From: Cyclospora cayetanensis
Taxonomy: Eukaryota > Apicomplexa > Conoidasida > Eucoccidiorida > Eimeriidae
Assembly: GCF_002999335.1 (NCBI RefSeq)
Contig: NW_020312503.1
Coordinates: forward strand, 62,001-126,000
Reading direction: 5' to 3'
DNA length: 64,000 nucleotides
This document shows, piece by piece, positions 43,821-54,749 of the stretch. The notes beneath the pieces are model-generated. The model saw only the letters and a list, made by a program, of their open reading frames with translations, was not told the DNA's origin and did no database searches. Position 1 is the stretch's first letter, and the number at the start of each line of letters is the position of its first letter. Position numbers and translations under genes: made by a program.

Positions 43821-46400
43821 TTACACATAGTCATTACCAAGAGTAGGATATAGGGATGGCTGGGACATGCACGGACTGAACCCCGCCTCGGTCCGTGGTG
43901 TTCCTGTGGTGCTTTCTGTGGCGGGAGACAGCCAAGCCTCTTCTGCCTTGTCTTGTTGTTCCTCCTCATGACGAAGCGGGAGACGATGTGCAAAGCCACT
44001 TAATAAGTCTCGAGGTTCTGCTGCCGACTCACTTCCTGCCCAGCTCACGCGCTTTGGAGGCCGAGAGTTCCCATTACGGCCGGCAACACGAGGCGCCATC
44101 TGTTGCGACCCCGAAGGTTGTTGCAGCTGGTCTCGTGTGGCTGCAGCTCCTGAAGCGAGGGGAGTCTCTCCCTCTGGTGCCGTGTCATCCTGGGGAGCAG
44201 CAGAGGCAGCAATGCGGGAAACTGTAGGCCGCATAGTTCTAAGAAGCGGGTCCGGAGGGCCAGCAAACACACCCGCGGGAACTGCGGAGACATTATAAGA
44301 AAAGGGCTTCACACGTGGAGCCTTGAGCTGCTGCTGCTGCTGCCAAAGCTGGTGCTTCTGCGTCTCAAGTAGTTGCTGCTGGTACAGCAGCAACTGCTGC
44401 TGGTGCTGCAGCTGCTGTTGCAGCACCTCAGTGGACATGAGTAGCTGTTGGGTCTCTTGCTGGTGCCGCATCTCTTCCTCGATCCCAAATGGAAACTGGC
44501 TCGCATGTTGCTGCTGTATAAGAAACTCGGTAGGGAACAGAAAGGGCTGCGAGGATCCGTCCACCTGAGGTGGTTGTGTGACTGGCAAGAACGAGGGGAG
44601 TAGCGAAGGGGCAACAAAACTATATACGCTATTTCCCTCCACGCAAGGTCCAACGCACTGTGCAGGCGCGTCCCCCTGCAGCATGTGCTGCTGCATGCAG
44701 GGTACGTTCGGATGGGGAGGCTGCATGAGCTGCTGCAGCGTTGGCGGCATCGGCCGCTGGTCGGGAGCATCCAGAGGAATTGGTATGGATGCACTGTCAG
44801 CATTCTTCTGTTGCAATGCAGAGAAGTCTCCCACGTAATCCGTTGTCGGGGAGGATTCTTTCTGCTGGTCTTGCTGCTCGTGAGAGACTTGCGGGGGCTG
44901 TTCGATCTCGCGCTTGTCCACTTGAGGGGACGCCAAGGTTGACGTCTCGTGTGCAATCGTGCTGATTGTTGGACTCTCTGGAAGGGATACCTCTGGCTGC
45001 TTATCGTGCTGCTGCTCTAGCTTATCTGTCTCAGCTTCTGTGTAGTCTAATTCTTCCACTTTGGGCACGATTTGCTCGCTGATGTCAACGGACTCCGGGC
45101 AGGTTGTAGTGCATGCCTTGCTGCTGCTGCTGCTTCCAAAACTCCAGTGTTGCTGCAACTCGTCTACTGTGCACTCAGCGCTACTGCGCACAACCCTGTT
45201 GACCCCCGCTTCGGGCTGCGCAGTGATAGTGGTGATGGTGGTTATCTGGGTGGTTATCCTCTCCACAACCATCACTTCCTCCGTAGAAGGACCCCTCTTT
45301 GGGGAACTGCCAGTGTTGCTGGCGCTTGCGTCTGTTGATGCCGCAGCTCCGAGTCCAAAATCTTTGTTTTCATCAGCTCTTAGCCCGTCACTGCTGCCCC
45401 CACCAAAAGACGGCTCCTCCTCAGAAATTGCAGACTGCCGTGGTGTCTCCACGCTGCTGTGACGCCTAGCCCTACTTATTCTCCCACTTCTGCCTTTCCT
45501 CCTGTTGCTACTGCTCCTGCCGCACGCTTTGTCTTCTGGTTTGCCGCTCGCACCAGCGAAAGCAAAGGACTCACTCTCAAGAGCCACCGGCATGCAGGTG
45601 CTGCCTTTGCGACGGGCGCTGTGTTGCTGAAATACAGGAGCCTCATCGCCAGTACACTCCTGGTGCCTGTTCGAGTGGTTGCTCGTTGGCTTCGGTCCCA
45701 ACGACTGGTGTGGCAGCGCAGAAGCACTCAACTGCCCTCTACCAGCTCTGTCGTTGCATGCACCCCCCCGATTCTCAGGCACAGCAGCGTTCTTCGTTGT
45801 TGGACGCGCTTGAACTCCGGAATCGACGCAGCCCGTTGGCTTTCCCCCGAGTCCCCACCGCTGCTGGCTTCTTCCACGAGGTGTCGCTTGTTTTACTTTC
45901 TGGCACTGCTCCCTCTGCCGATCTCCCCGGTTCATATTCGAGCTCTCAAAAGCAGCGGAAGAAGCGTTGGCGGACTCTTGCCGACGGTGCGCCTTCACTG
46001 CTGCCGAAGAGGAGAGCAGCCGGCGGAGAAACTGCTCGACAGAGCGAGATCTACCTTGTGGACGTGCAGCCCTCTCTTCTCCAGCGTGTTCCGACGCATG
46101 GGCTAGAGGGAATGAGGGGACTGTTGCAGCCGCTGTAGAGGGATGGCTCTCATGAGGGCACGCGGAAACAGAAGCCGCCTTTTGAGGGCTACTTGAGGGG
46201 CCCATGATTTTCCTGAAGATATCGCCGACGCGGCGCAAGCTGGGAGACCTACCCCTAGAGCCTTGCCGGCTTTCTTGTTGGGGTGGCTGCTCCTCATCCC
46301 CCTCTGGGTGCTTCGGAGTGCAACTCCGATCAGCGCTCAGGGTGGTGTAAAGCCTAGTTCCCCAGCCATGTTTTACGGCAGAATCACGACTGCTTTCCAT
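43821..46400 (-). CDS. Unidentified 859-residue Gln/Ser-rich protein
   Basis: Single long frame from ATG 46400 to the stop at 43821; no intron is needed. The N-terminal quarter is basic and Ser/Arg-rich with two short amphipathic motifs, GDIFRKIMGP (residues 59-68) and a VEQFLRRLLSSS-like motif around residue 122. A Thr/Val-rich stretch with ITTQITTITTITAQ lies mid-protein. Around residues 640-700 is a dense Gln region likely to form a coiled coil. Near the end KRVSW (783-787) fits the RVxF docking motif for protein phosphatase 1. No signal peptide, membrane segment or enzyme domain is visible. Overall it looks like a largely disordered cytoplasmic or cytoskeletal scaffold; that role is inference. 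The length of the open frame makes it very likely real. Confidence 0.75.
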   Translation of the reverse strand: MESSRDSAVKHGWGTRLYTTLSADRSCTPKHPEGDEEQPPQQESRQGSRGRSPSLRRVGDIFRKIMGPSSSPQKAASVSACPHESHPSTAAATVPSFPLAHASEHAGEERAARPQGRSRSVEQFLRRLLSSSAAVKAHRRQESANASSAAFESSNMNRGDRQREQCQKVKQATPRGRSQQRWGLGGKPTGCVDSGVQARPTTKNAAVPENRGGACNDRAGRGQLSASALPHQSLGPKPTSNHSNRHQECTGDEAPVFQQHSARRKGSTCMPVALESESFAFAGASGKPEDKACGRSSSNRRKGRSGRISRARRHSSVETPRQSAISEEEPSFGGGSSDGLRADENKDFGLGAAASTDASASNTGSSPKRGPSTEEVMVVERITTQITTITTITAQPEAGVNRVVRSSAECTVDELQQHWSFGSSSSSKACTTTCPESVDISEQIVPKVEELDYTEAETDKLEQQHDKQPEVSLPESPTISTIAHETSTLASPQVDKREIEQPPQVSHEQQDQQKESSPTTDYVGDFSALQQKNADSASIPIPLDAPDQRPMPPTLQQLMQPPHPNVPCMQQHMLQGDAPAQCVGPCVEGNSVYSFVAPSLLPSFLPVTQPPQVDGSSQPFLFPTEFLIQQQHASQFPFGIEEEMRHQQETQQLLMSTEVLQQQLQHQQQLLLYQQQLLETQKHQLWQQQQQLKAPRVKPFSYNVSAVPAGVFAGPPDPLLRTMRPTVSRIAASAAPQDDTAPEGETPLASGAAATRDQLQQPSGSQQMAPRVAGRNGNSRPPKRVSWAGSESAAEPRDLLSGFAHRLPLRHEEEQQDKAEEAWLSPATESTTGTPRTEAGFSPCMSQPSLYPTLGNDYV
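44321..44342 (-). repeat. CAG-rich tract (Gln run) in the 859-residue protein
   Basis: GCTGCTGCTGCTGC on the plus strand, read as Gln codons on the coding strand; the surrounding 44320-44430 is also Gln-rich. Confidence 0.8.
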
Positions 46401-47660
46401 TTTAGAGGCTGTATTTGCAAGCGCGTTGCGCTTGTGGCTTTCCGGTGCGCACTGACGGGCTGGTGGTCACGGTCGCCGCTAGAGAACGCCTTGTGCTGCA
46501 ATGCGCCAGGCGTACCAACAGCCGTTGTCAGTAGATCCAAAGAGAGTTTGGTGGCCTTCGGTAGCTAAGGGGCCCCTCCCGTGGCCACCGATTTACTGAA
46601 TACGGTAAGAGGGATAAGTTTTGCAGAGACTTCGACTCCTTGCGTCCACTACGCGCTACGAGTGAGAGCCTGTTCCTGGGAGCGTCAGGGCAAAAACGAC
46701 GCTGAATTCGGCCAAGTGCCGACACCTGTCTACCGTATTTCAAAATTTAAACAAAATAAAAATGGAAAGAAGGAGCGCAAACCATTCCCAGTTCGACACC
46801 GAACGCCAAGTATGGAGAAATCGGCTGTTGTGCGTATGCACAAAAGCCCAAGCACGCACGCAAACACACGAAGACACGGACCTTCGCAAGTCGGAGAAAC
46901 TTTAAATGCCAATGAATAGGGGAAGTACTAGTAATTCCCCGGGAGCTAAGGAAGTTCCTCGCCTGCAGTTCGGCGCCGTACTGCTTACAGCCGCAGCCTT
47001 GACCACCAAAGGACCACAACGCGGAAGAACCACCTGATCCATATGGTACACCTCCAACAATGCCCTTTAATACTCACATGCCTCTAAATGCATCTAATCA
47101 TTTACCACCAGGTATCTATGCCGTAGTGTGCATTATGTCAACAATTCGGGTTAGGGCCCTCCGTTCATGTCTTCTGTATTGCGTCACGTGTGGCATGTGT
47201 TGTAGGTGGGCGGAACAACCGTGTTCGTGCAGCATCTGCTAAAATCCATGAAGTTTTCTTGTTAAGCTAGACGAGTGCAAAAGTGTCTTCCAGAAGTTCG
47301 CTTTCTCGAGTAGAGACTGTATGGAAGGCACATCGGCTCTGGCCGTCCACTTCAGCAAAGTGTGGGGCGAAACAAATTGCGTGTTTCTTCACTAAACTCG
47401 CAGGTATTTCAAAAGCGTCTTCCACTATGTATTATCTTTGGACACTTTAATTACGAACGGAGTGCATTGGCCAGAGAACCCATTTAAACAGAACATTTTA
47501 TGTTATCTTTGCCACTTCATTTGCAGATGAGCCCTGAACACCCCATATATCAACTGCATAACCCCTTCGGTGAACAAACAATTGTCGTTAAAGAGTGAGC
47601 TAAGTAAGCCTCCTATCAGCAAATGCCTCTCCAAAATATAGCCGGTAGCAGGTCTGCAAA
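46401..47660. other. No gene seen
   Basis: Upstream region of the 859-residue gene and downstream flank of tRNA-G1n. Frames around 46260-46920 on the plus strand are short and unsupported. Confidence 0.4.
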
Positions 47661-47732
47661 AGGTCCTACTGGGATTTGAACCCAGGTCGGCGGATTCAGA
47701 GTCCGCAGTGCTAACCACTACACCATAGAACC
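47661..47732 (-). tRNA. tRNA-Gln, anticodon CUG
   Basis: Complete cloverleaf: acceptor GGTTCTA/TAGGACC (one G-U pair) with discriminator U, D-arm TGGTGTAGTGGTTAGCA, anticodon stem-loop GCGGACTCTGAATCCGC, T-arm CCTGGGTTCAAATCCCAG. It reads CAG, the codon that dominates the Gln runs of this window. The T-run right after the gene is only four T counting the discriminator, a minimal polymerase III stop. Confidence 0.95.
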
Positions 47733-48967
47733 GTCAGCGGGGAGCAGTAAACTTGGGCAGCATGTTAATACGCAATGAGTACACGCAAGCGCTGCACGCA
47801 TTTCTGTTTTAGATGAGACGCTCCTACGGAAGGAAGACCCTTATCTTGAGTGAAACCATGGCTATCTCTTGCATTCACCATGACGATGCCCAGCTGCATC
47901 TCATCATATGGTAGACTCTTTCTATCAAAGCCCTTCCTGCCCCGCTGTGTATTAAAACTGAGGCCAGTCCGGAGCTTCAGCACCAAGAAAGTTACAATTG
48001 TGGTATCCGTAGGGACGTCGTTGGTTCTAGGGTGTAGTAGTAGTATGTACTCTGAATCCTTCACGATAGGTTCAAGTCGCAGAGGAGCCCAGATGAAGTT
48101 CTTCTAACGCATGAGTATCTACCTCCCCTCAGTGGCTGATATACCCAAAAGCCCTCGCTGCCATTGTAGCTACTTCACGTATAGAAGCCAAAACCGAACA
48201 CTCATTTGGGCTCTCAAGAAGTTCGCTAACGCTCTTTTGTGGTAAGCCATACACAACGCCTTTTAGAGCAGCAATGCCACATTACCCTTCTGGATCTTGA
48301 TACTGTTAAGTTCCGTATACTAAGAACCGGAAATGCGCGTTTTTTCCACCGTGCAAATGCTTTTGGTGCCAGCAACCTCCCACCGTTTGAATGTGTCACT
48401 CAATGTGGTGGTCTGCTTTGCGTTAGAATTGCTTAAAGGGCCTCGGCCTCCCTGTCTTAGATCATACACTTTTGGAGGCTTGTTTAAGGCAAAGCAAAAA
48501 AGAAAAACCTGTCTAAAAGGCACTGTTGCGTCTATCAGGAGACAGAAGACAGACGGCGACCCCATGCCGGTGCAGCTCGAATTTTAAAAATCCATCTCCA
48601 TCGGAGGTTTAAAGGCGTTCTTCGAATCTAATGCACCCAGCTTCTTCCGGCCTGGCCTTGGGGAAGGAACTTGCCTAGCCTGGCTTTTCTACATCATTGC
48701 TGAATTTGCTACCTTGCCTGGTTTGGTGTAAATATTCCAGTCTGCTACAGGGGCCTCTCGACGACACAATATCCTAAAGCAGCTGTGTAGGGGGCAAAGC
48801 TAGACCTCAGCACCTTCTACTGCATCAATTGAATCAACGCGTGATAACAAACTGACTGATAGGCTTGCCTGTTCTTTTAGTACACTTCATGCAGAGTACT
48901 TTCTGAACGATACAAGATGGCGGAATCTTATATGCGTGTGTGTTAAAGGAAACGCGCAGCCAGCTGT
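47733..48967. other. No gene seen
   Basis: About 1.2 kb of short frames on both strands (largest about 99 codons at 47765-48064, minus) without motifs. Confidence 0.4.
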
Positions 48968-49150
48968 GAATTCTCAGATTGCTGAAATAGTACAGCAACG
49001 CGCATATAGCTGTCCCTGTCCTCTCACACCGGAGCCCATAGGGGCTCAGATAGAGGAAGGCAGGAAGCTTTTTGAAAACCTTCAATGTTAGTGTATTAAG
49101 TTTGCGCTGATTCTGGAGTGAAGTCTATCCGCAAGAATCCTTCTATGGAG
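48968..49150 (+). repeat. LTR-like repeat, forward copy
   Basis: AGCTGTGAATTCTC, GCAACGCGCATAT, CTGTCCCTGTCCTCTC, GGAAGGCAGGAAGCTTTTTG, then GATTCTGGAGTGAAGTCTAT. Block order and tail match the copies at 25105 and 33362. No element body is attached. Confidence 0.5.
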
Positions 49151-49176
49151 TGCAACACGGCAGGTACTGAGTACTG

Positions 49177-49658
49177 ATGGGGAGCGGAGTGGCGCTTGCA
49201 GAGGAAAGCGCGTTATCAGAGCAGCAGCCGTCCGAAGAGCCATTTTACCAGAATGAGCGCGGTAAGCGAAACACCTCACCGCATACCGTTCCTACGAACA
49301 CACCCTTTCCAGCAACAACCCAACGGTTCCTTTGCCCTCTCCGTCCTTTTCCCTCTCTACTAGAGCGGCTATCACCCGTAAGGCAAATATATGATGCATG
49401 CGCGTCAATAATTTCAGGAGGAAACAGCGGTTGGCCCTGAAACGGGCCGACTGTGAACTGGTACATTTAGCAGTTTTGCGTAACCACTACAGCACGTACA
49501 CGGGGCTCATGTGGCACGGGCCGCAACAAGACATATCAAAATGCCATTTGAAGCCTTTTCGCCTGCACTATGCTACTGACGAGCCCTTCTGCGACTCGCT
49601 TGTGTGCCCTCAAAAAGTGAGAACAGGCACCCTACAAACCATCCCAAGCAGTGGCTAG
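49177..49658 (+). CDS. Hypothetical 90-residue protein (two exons)
   Basis: Exon 49177-49261 (starts MGSGVALAEE, donor GCG|GTAAGC) joins exon 49471-49658 (acceptor TACATTTAG) in phase and ends at TAG. The second exon reads WHGPQQDISK and FRLHYATDEPFCD, which looks coding, but no family is recognised. The intron contains a reverse LTR-like repeat (about 49285-49420). The model rests only on splice signals and frame; the exons could instead belong to a longer gene running into 49700-50300. Confidence 0.3.
49285..49420 (-). repeat. LTR-like repeat, reverse copy (weak)
   Basis: Fragmentary: CCTTTGCCCTCTCC, CTCTCTACTAGAG and a GATGCATGCGCGTC edge. Less convincing than the other reverse copies. 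Confidence 0.3.
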
Positions 49659-50601
49659 TCCCGGCTTTCGGGCCCTGGAAGGGTAAGCAGGAGCACCTAC
49701 GGCAGGCTTTAAAAGATACTGGCTTCGATCAGTCCAAAAACAATGCTTCTTTACGGGTTTGGCATGCAGCAGACACACGGGCATGAAGGCACGACCACCC
49801 CAGCGGCAGCTGCTGCTGAGCCCCTTCTGAAAGGAGAGGATACGGAGGATTCAGCCAGAAAGAATAATAATGGCCTGCTAACTAAAATTATAAAACACTC
49901 CAGAAGTAAATTTAGAGCCAACCAGGACAAGGAAGGAGAAGCACTGGAAGAGCCACAGCAGGAACCCAAGAGTCGGCAGTGGTCGCGGCCCCCCAATGCT
50001 GGAGGGTGGTTTGTTTCGAACACAGAGTGTACATCCTCCTGTCGATGTCTTTCCTTTTAGATGGCTTTCGATCTTATTAGGTCCTCAGAAGGCTTTGCAT
50101 GGAGGACTTGTGAGCGCGCGCAGAGAAACCGCCGCAGCAACGCGCCTTCAGCCAAACGTTGAGGGCACCTCTGCAGATCTAGGTGGGGGGAGGAGAGCCT
50201 TAAGTCACCAACAGCCTCCATATCTAGCCCTCTCTCAGCTCTGTCAGACCCCCTGTCCTTAGCTGCGCTAAAAGCCCCTCGTTGCAGCGGTAGCCTTAAG
50301 CCCCCTCAGCGGCCAACAGCAGCAGTCGCCTCGCTGAAGTCTGCAGGAGCGAGCCTCTCCCTCGGAGTACCCTTCTAAGGAGCACAGATTTTTTGCACAG
50401 CGAGAGTCATCAACGCAGAGAGACACCACGCCACAAAGTAGCAGCATCCCACCATCGCTCCTCCATCGGCTGCCCACCCACAGCATCCCCAGTGGCAGCA
50501 ACGGTAGCATAGCAACGCATGCACGACCGCAAGAGTGAGGAGCTATCAGCTCCTCTGTGTTTCGCACTCCCTCAAGAAACCTCATAAGAACGACACCCAG
50601 C
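49659..50601 (+). other. Probable coding or 5' untranslated sequence upstream of the TBC gene, structure unresolved
   Basis: Frames at 49743-50060 (begins MLLYGFGMQQTHGHE, with an Ala/Glu/Lys-rich middle) and 49996-50262 have amino-acid use like the neighbouring low-complexity exons, and an acceptor TTTCCTTTTAG sits at 50060. No consistent chain of donors and acceptors links them to the long frame that follows, so I do not merge them. Confidence 0.35.
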
Positions 50602-51036
50602 ATGCTGCCCCCTCACGGCAACAACCCACAGCAAGAACAAGCGCTGGTTCACAGCCAGCAGTCAGGCTCACGACAGTGTTTGGTGGACTCTGTATTGCGG
50701 CTTGGAGGCATTTATTCGGCGCGCGAAGGGCAGCAGCCCCCTCCAGCCTCCCGTCAGCAGCAGCAGCAGTCGGCGTTGCCTCGGCTGCTGGACCCTGAAG
50801 CAGAAGGAATGCCACTACAGCCACCTGAAGGGCATGCAGCAAAGGCGCCGTCGTGTGAGAAGCCGCGCGCCGACTCTGCACTGAGTGGACAGCTGCGGCA
50901 GAACGCTTGGATCCAACAACCGCAGCCTCTAATTGTCGTTCGTGAAAGCGCGAAGCCGAGGGCCTTACAGCGCGAGCCTCAGAGTCTAATGCAAATGGAG
51001 GGTGCACTAGGTCTTGCAGCAAGCCTTGCTACCCAC

Positions 51037-51070
<34 letters not shown>

Positions 51071-54000
51071 GCACCATCACGACCACAACCACGACGGCTA
51101 GTCTCACCCCCACCCCTACCCCCAGCCTCCCCGACGGCGTGAAGTTTTGGACTGCCCCTCGTTCTTCAAGCACACTTATCTCTAGGCCTTCTTCCTCCAC
51201 CACGCTGTCTCCCCAGCTGCTGCAGACATCGTCTTCTCTGCAGCAGCGACAGAGCTTGCTTCTTCAGCTGCCGCAATACCAGCCAGCCTCTCCCTTTGCA
51301 CGCCGCAGTTCCTCTGGCTCCCGAACACAGCCAGACGACAGCCTTCTTCAGAGCAGCAACGGCAGCAACTACAGCAAGAACACCCTCACGAACTCCATCA
51401 GCTGCGCAGCGGCTGCCTCTGCACTTAAAGCCTCCCCCTCACTGCTGCTACAGCCTCCCCAAATGCTACAGAGAAACTTGCGACTGCTGCAGGAGGCCGA
51501 CGAGCAGTACGCGCAAAAAAGGGAAATCCAGCTACCGACCTCCGTCAGCTTCCTGGGTTGCAGCAGCGGGTGCTCGCAGCTCGATGAGGTCAAGACAGCC
51601 TCAGCTAGCGGTAACGTCGAGCCAGCAGCAAGTGCAAGACCAAGCACTGTTGCTGCTCCCTCTGCTGCTGCCGCCCCGCAGACTCGCGCTGTTGCTGCAC
51701 TGACTCAAGAGGACTCGTGCTCTCGACTTTTCCGGGCAGAAGCCTCTGATGTGGCACTCGTTCTGCCAGAGCAGCCGCTGCGAGTGGCTGTCTGTACTGC
51801 AGCAGCATCGACAGCAGCTGCAGAGGCAGCAGAGGACTTGCAAGGAGACGGCCGCACACGCGCAGCAGCTGCAGCAGCCCTTGTTTCTGCTGCCGCTGCT
51901 GCTGCTGCACCTCAGGTACAGCAGCAGCAGCAGCGACAGCGACAACAGCACTTGAGTTCATCGGGAGAAGGGGCCGTTGCTCCCGCCCTCCCCCCCCAAA
52001 CAAACGGTCCATCGCTTCAAGGCTTTCTGGATCTGCAGCAGCCGCTGCTCCAAGAGCAGCACCAACGCACAGACAAACGTCCTCAGCAGTCAGATGGCAC
52101 CCGAACATTCCTTCTGCCAGCCGCTCTCGTGCCTTCAGCAGATGCGGCGACACCGTCAGAGACATTCTGCGAGATGTCGGACTGCAGAGGCGCCATTCAA
52201 ACTGGTGACAGCAATTCGCTGATACGGATAAACGCTTACCCTGCCTCCCCCAAGTCTCCCCCTACAGACAGACACGAGGAAACAAGGCGGCTCCTCGACG
52301 CAGCTCCCCGCTGCAAAGAGGGACCATCGGTTAGACCTGTGGAAGCTTCGCCAGCTGTCTCTCCAGCTGCTCCGCCTCCTGAGACGCACAAGAGCGCCAG
52401 TGAACGTGACGTGGACGGCAGCAGCCGCAGCGGCAGTGAGGTCTGCGAGCTGCGTTCGACTGAGTGCAGTTGCGCGAGCGTCAGCGACAGCGAGGCTGAC
52501 ACACGCATACCGGATAGCCGCACTGCTTCTTGTCTTACTCGTGGACGACCCCTGCGTGAGCAGGAGGAGAAGGCTTCAGAGGCGCTGGATGCAGCACAGG
52601 GGGGAGTGGCTCGGGAGGCAGACCGCGGCAGCAACTGCAGCAGCAGCAGCCAGAGTGCCAGCAAGAGAGCCACACCCGCCGTGATGTCTCCGACGAGCGG
52701 CCTCTACAAGGGCACTCTGCCGCCTCAAGAAGCTGGTTCCAGCTTTGCGGTGCAACCGGACAGAGCAGCAGCAGCTGCAGCTGCTGTCGCATCTGCAGCA
52801 GCAGCTGCTGCTTCTCCAGAAGTCTTGGCGAATAATGTCAGGCTGGCACTCGCGTTGCCACAGGAAGAGCAGCTGCTGGATGCTTGCTGCACTGCGGCAA
52901 GCCGTGCTTCGGAGAAATGTGCAGCTCTTTTTTCTACGTCAGAGGAGGCAGCTGCGGCAGCAGCTACACGCGCAGGCGAAGCGGCAACTGTGCCAGCCAC
53001 GCTGGACGCCGCGCTGACTGCTGTTGCGCCTTCAAGAAGAGGAAGCGCTGAAGCAGGTGCTTCTAGAAACCAGACGGAGCTGTTGCACTACACGAACGGC
53101 TCAGAGGCAGCAAAAAAGGAAGGACTGGACGTGCAGCAGGAGGGGTTGCTCTCTCTATCGACCTGGCTGGAGCTGTTGCCTTCCAGCGAAGCCGAAGTAG
53201 CAGCCGCACGGCACGCGATTTCTCTCATGCAGCAAGAGCACGAACAGTCCGAGAAAGACAAGGGCCCACAGTCTACCAGCGACGCAGCGGAGGTGAGCGC
53301 CAGTCATAGGATGGACTCTTGTTGCTTCTGTTTGCGCCTCCTGAGCCTGGCTACTGCCACCCAGAGAGTCAAGGGCCCTTAGGCGGCGTTCCTTTGCTGC
53401 CGCTGAAGAGGGAGCAGGGATAGCTGAGCCTCGGCGGGCAGAAGCAGTGCTCCATGCGCTTGCTAAGTTGACATACGTACGCTTGCGCGGACAGACTTCT
53501 TCACGTTCGAGGAAGAAAGGGTGGTCCGTGTGCGTTGTGCTGCGGCTCCTGCAGCACTGGCTGGACATACACCTCATAGACGGAGACATGCAGCGCCAGC
53601 GCTGGCTTCAGCCGGGTGGAGAAGACGCGCATTGCGACTTGGAGTTTGCGCAGCTCCCCACAGAGAATACTGCTGGAACGCGTGGGCTTCAAGCCAGCCT
53701 TCATCAAGCAGCATGCCTCACCCCACCGACCTTCCCGACAGAAGCTGCTGCTGCGACAGAGGCACTGCAGCAGCAGCGGCGACAGCTTGCCGCTTCGGCG
53801 CTGCGGTGCTTCTGCACGATGCGTTCCGTGTGCTATTGGCAAGGCCTACACGATACTGCAGCGGCGTTGACCTTTTTGCAGCCAGTGCCTTCGTTGCTGC
53901 AGCTCGTCTTGCTGCTGCAGCAGCTGCTGCAGCGCATGGCGCCGTGGCTGCTGCTGGAGCCTCACGAGGCGCTCGAAGCCTCAGGAGCGGCTGCAAGACT

Positions 54001-54617
54001 CTGGAGGTAGGAGTCTCACGGGCAGCGTGCAGCAGCCTTCCCAGGAGACATGTGCCTTCTATCCCTTCAGCTGCTGCACATCTGCTGCACATCTGCTGCA
54101 CATCTGCTGCGCATCTGCTGCGGGGGAGACAGGGGGAGGAGGAACGTCATGCACCGCACCGTCGAAGTGTATGCGGTCTGTGTTTTGCAGCCACTTGCTG
54201 CAATTCTTCTTACCCGCGGTGTCTACTGCTCTAGAAAGCCTTGGCGGGGAAGGCTGCTGGCCTCATCTCCCGCTTGTTCACTCGCTTGCCTTGGGTCGAT
54301 TCTCTTCCGCGGAGTCTGCCCTCCTCTCCTGCGAATGTCTTCTCAGACTGACGGTAAGAAAGCCGTCTTGCTTGCGCCTTTCCTCTCAGCCAGCTTGTCA
54401 CTGGGGTTGCTTTGCGGGGGGGGGCAGTACACATGTAGCCTCGACGCGTTTGGCAGCCCTTCCTCTTTTCGCGGGTGCTGCTGCGGCTCTGCGCTACAGG
54501 CTGCATGCAAAGACAGCGCACTCGGATACCTCTACTTCATGCTCGCCCACGCGTCTCTGCACCGGCGCGACTTCGCTGCAGCTCCCCAGCACCTTCTCAA
54601 TGCTCACGAACCGCTAG
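50602..54617 (+). CDS. Large Ala/Ser/Gln-rich protein with a C-terminal TBC (Rab GTPase-activating) domain, TBC1D20/Gyp8-like
   Basis: Exons 50602-53292, 53369-54006 and 54191-54617 join in frame, giving about 1250 residues. The first about 900 are low complexity (Ser, Ala and Gln runs). The last two exons resemble TBC1D20/Gyp8: a KKGWSV segment for the N-terminal Trp motif, IDGDMQRQRW supplying the D-x-x-R arginine finger, YWQGLHDTAAALTFL supplying the glutamine finger of YxQG, then SLALGRFSSAESALLSCECL and LPLFAGAAAALRYR for the late helices. Such proteins stimulate GTP hydrolysis by ER/Golgi Rabs. ATG 50602 is the first Met in a frame open from 50539; upstream exons may exist. The acceptor at 53368 is unusual, chosen for phase. 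The TAG at 54617 may or may not be the true end because downstream frames remain coding-like. Confidence 0.55.
51035..51073 (+). repeat. AGC repeat encoding a Ser run
   Basis: Near-perfect (AGC)n in the TBC-protein frame giving an unbroken Ser run, followed by a Thr-rich stretch. Confidence 0.9.
54071..54121 (+). repeat. 11-bp tandem repeat, about 4.6 copies, in an intron
   Basis: The unit CTGCTGCACAT is repeated, with one A-to-G change in the fourth copy. It lies in the intron 54007-54190, between the two TBC exons. Confidence 0.9.
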
Positions 54618-54749
54618 ATCACTGCCTCTTCAGGCCGTGCCCACACTGCCTGCTCCATTCTCTTCGCCAGCAGCAGCAAGAAGACGCAGGTTCGTGCTGC
54701 GCTTCTTACCCATTCACGCCTTGTTGCAGCGGATGCACAGCGCACTCCC

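Noticed and set aside
45061..46138. Several 80-215-codon plus-strand frames
   Set aside because: They lie wholly opposite the 859-residue minus-strand gene; repeat-rich coding strands keep antisense frames open.
51601..52165. 186-codon minus-strand frame rich in Leu/Gln/Ala
   Set aside because: Antisense shadow of CAG/GCA repeats in the TBC-protein exon.
54354..54389. A 36-base intron (GTAAGA to CTCAG) in the TBC exon
   Set aside because: It is a multiple of three and the frame stays open through it; 36 bases is shorter than every other intron modelled here.
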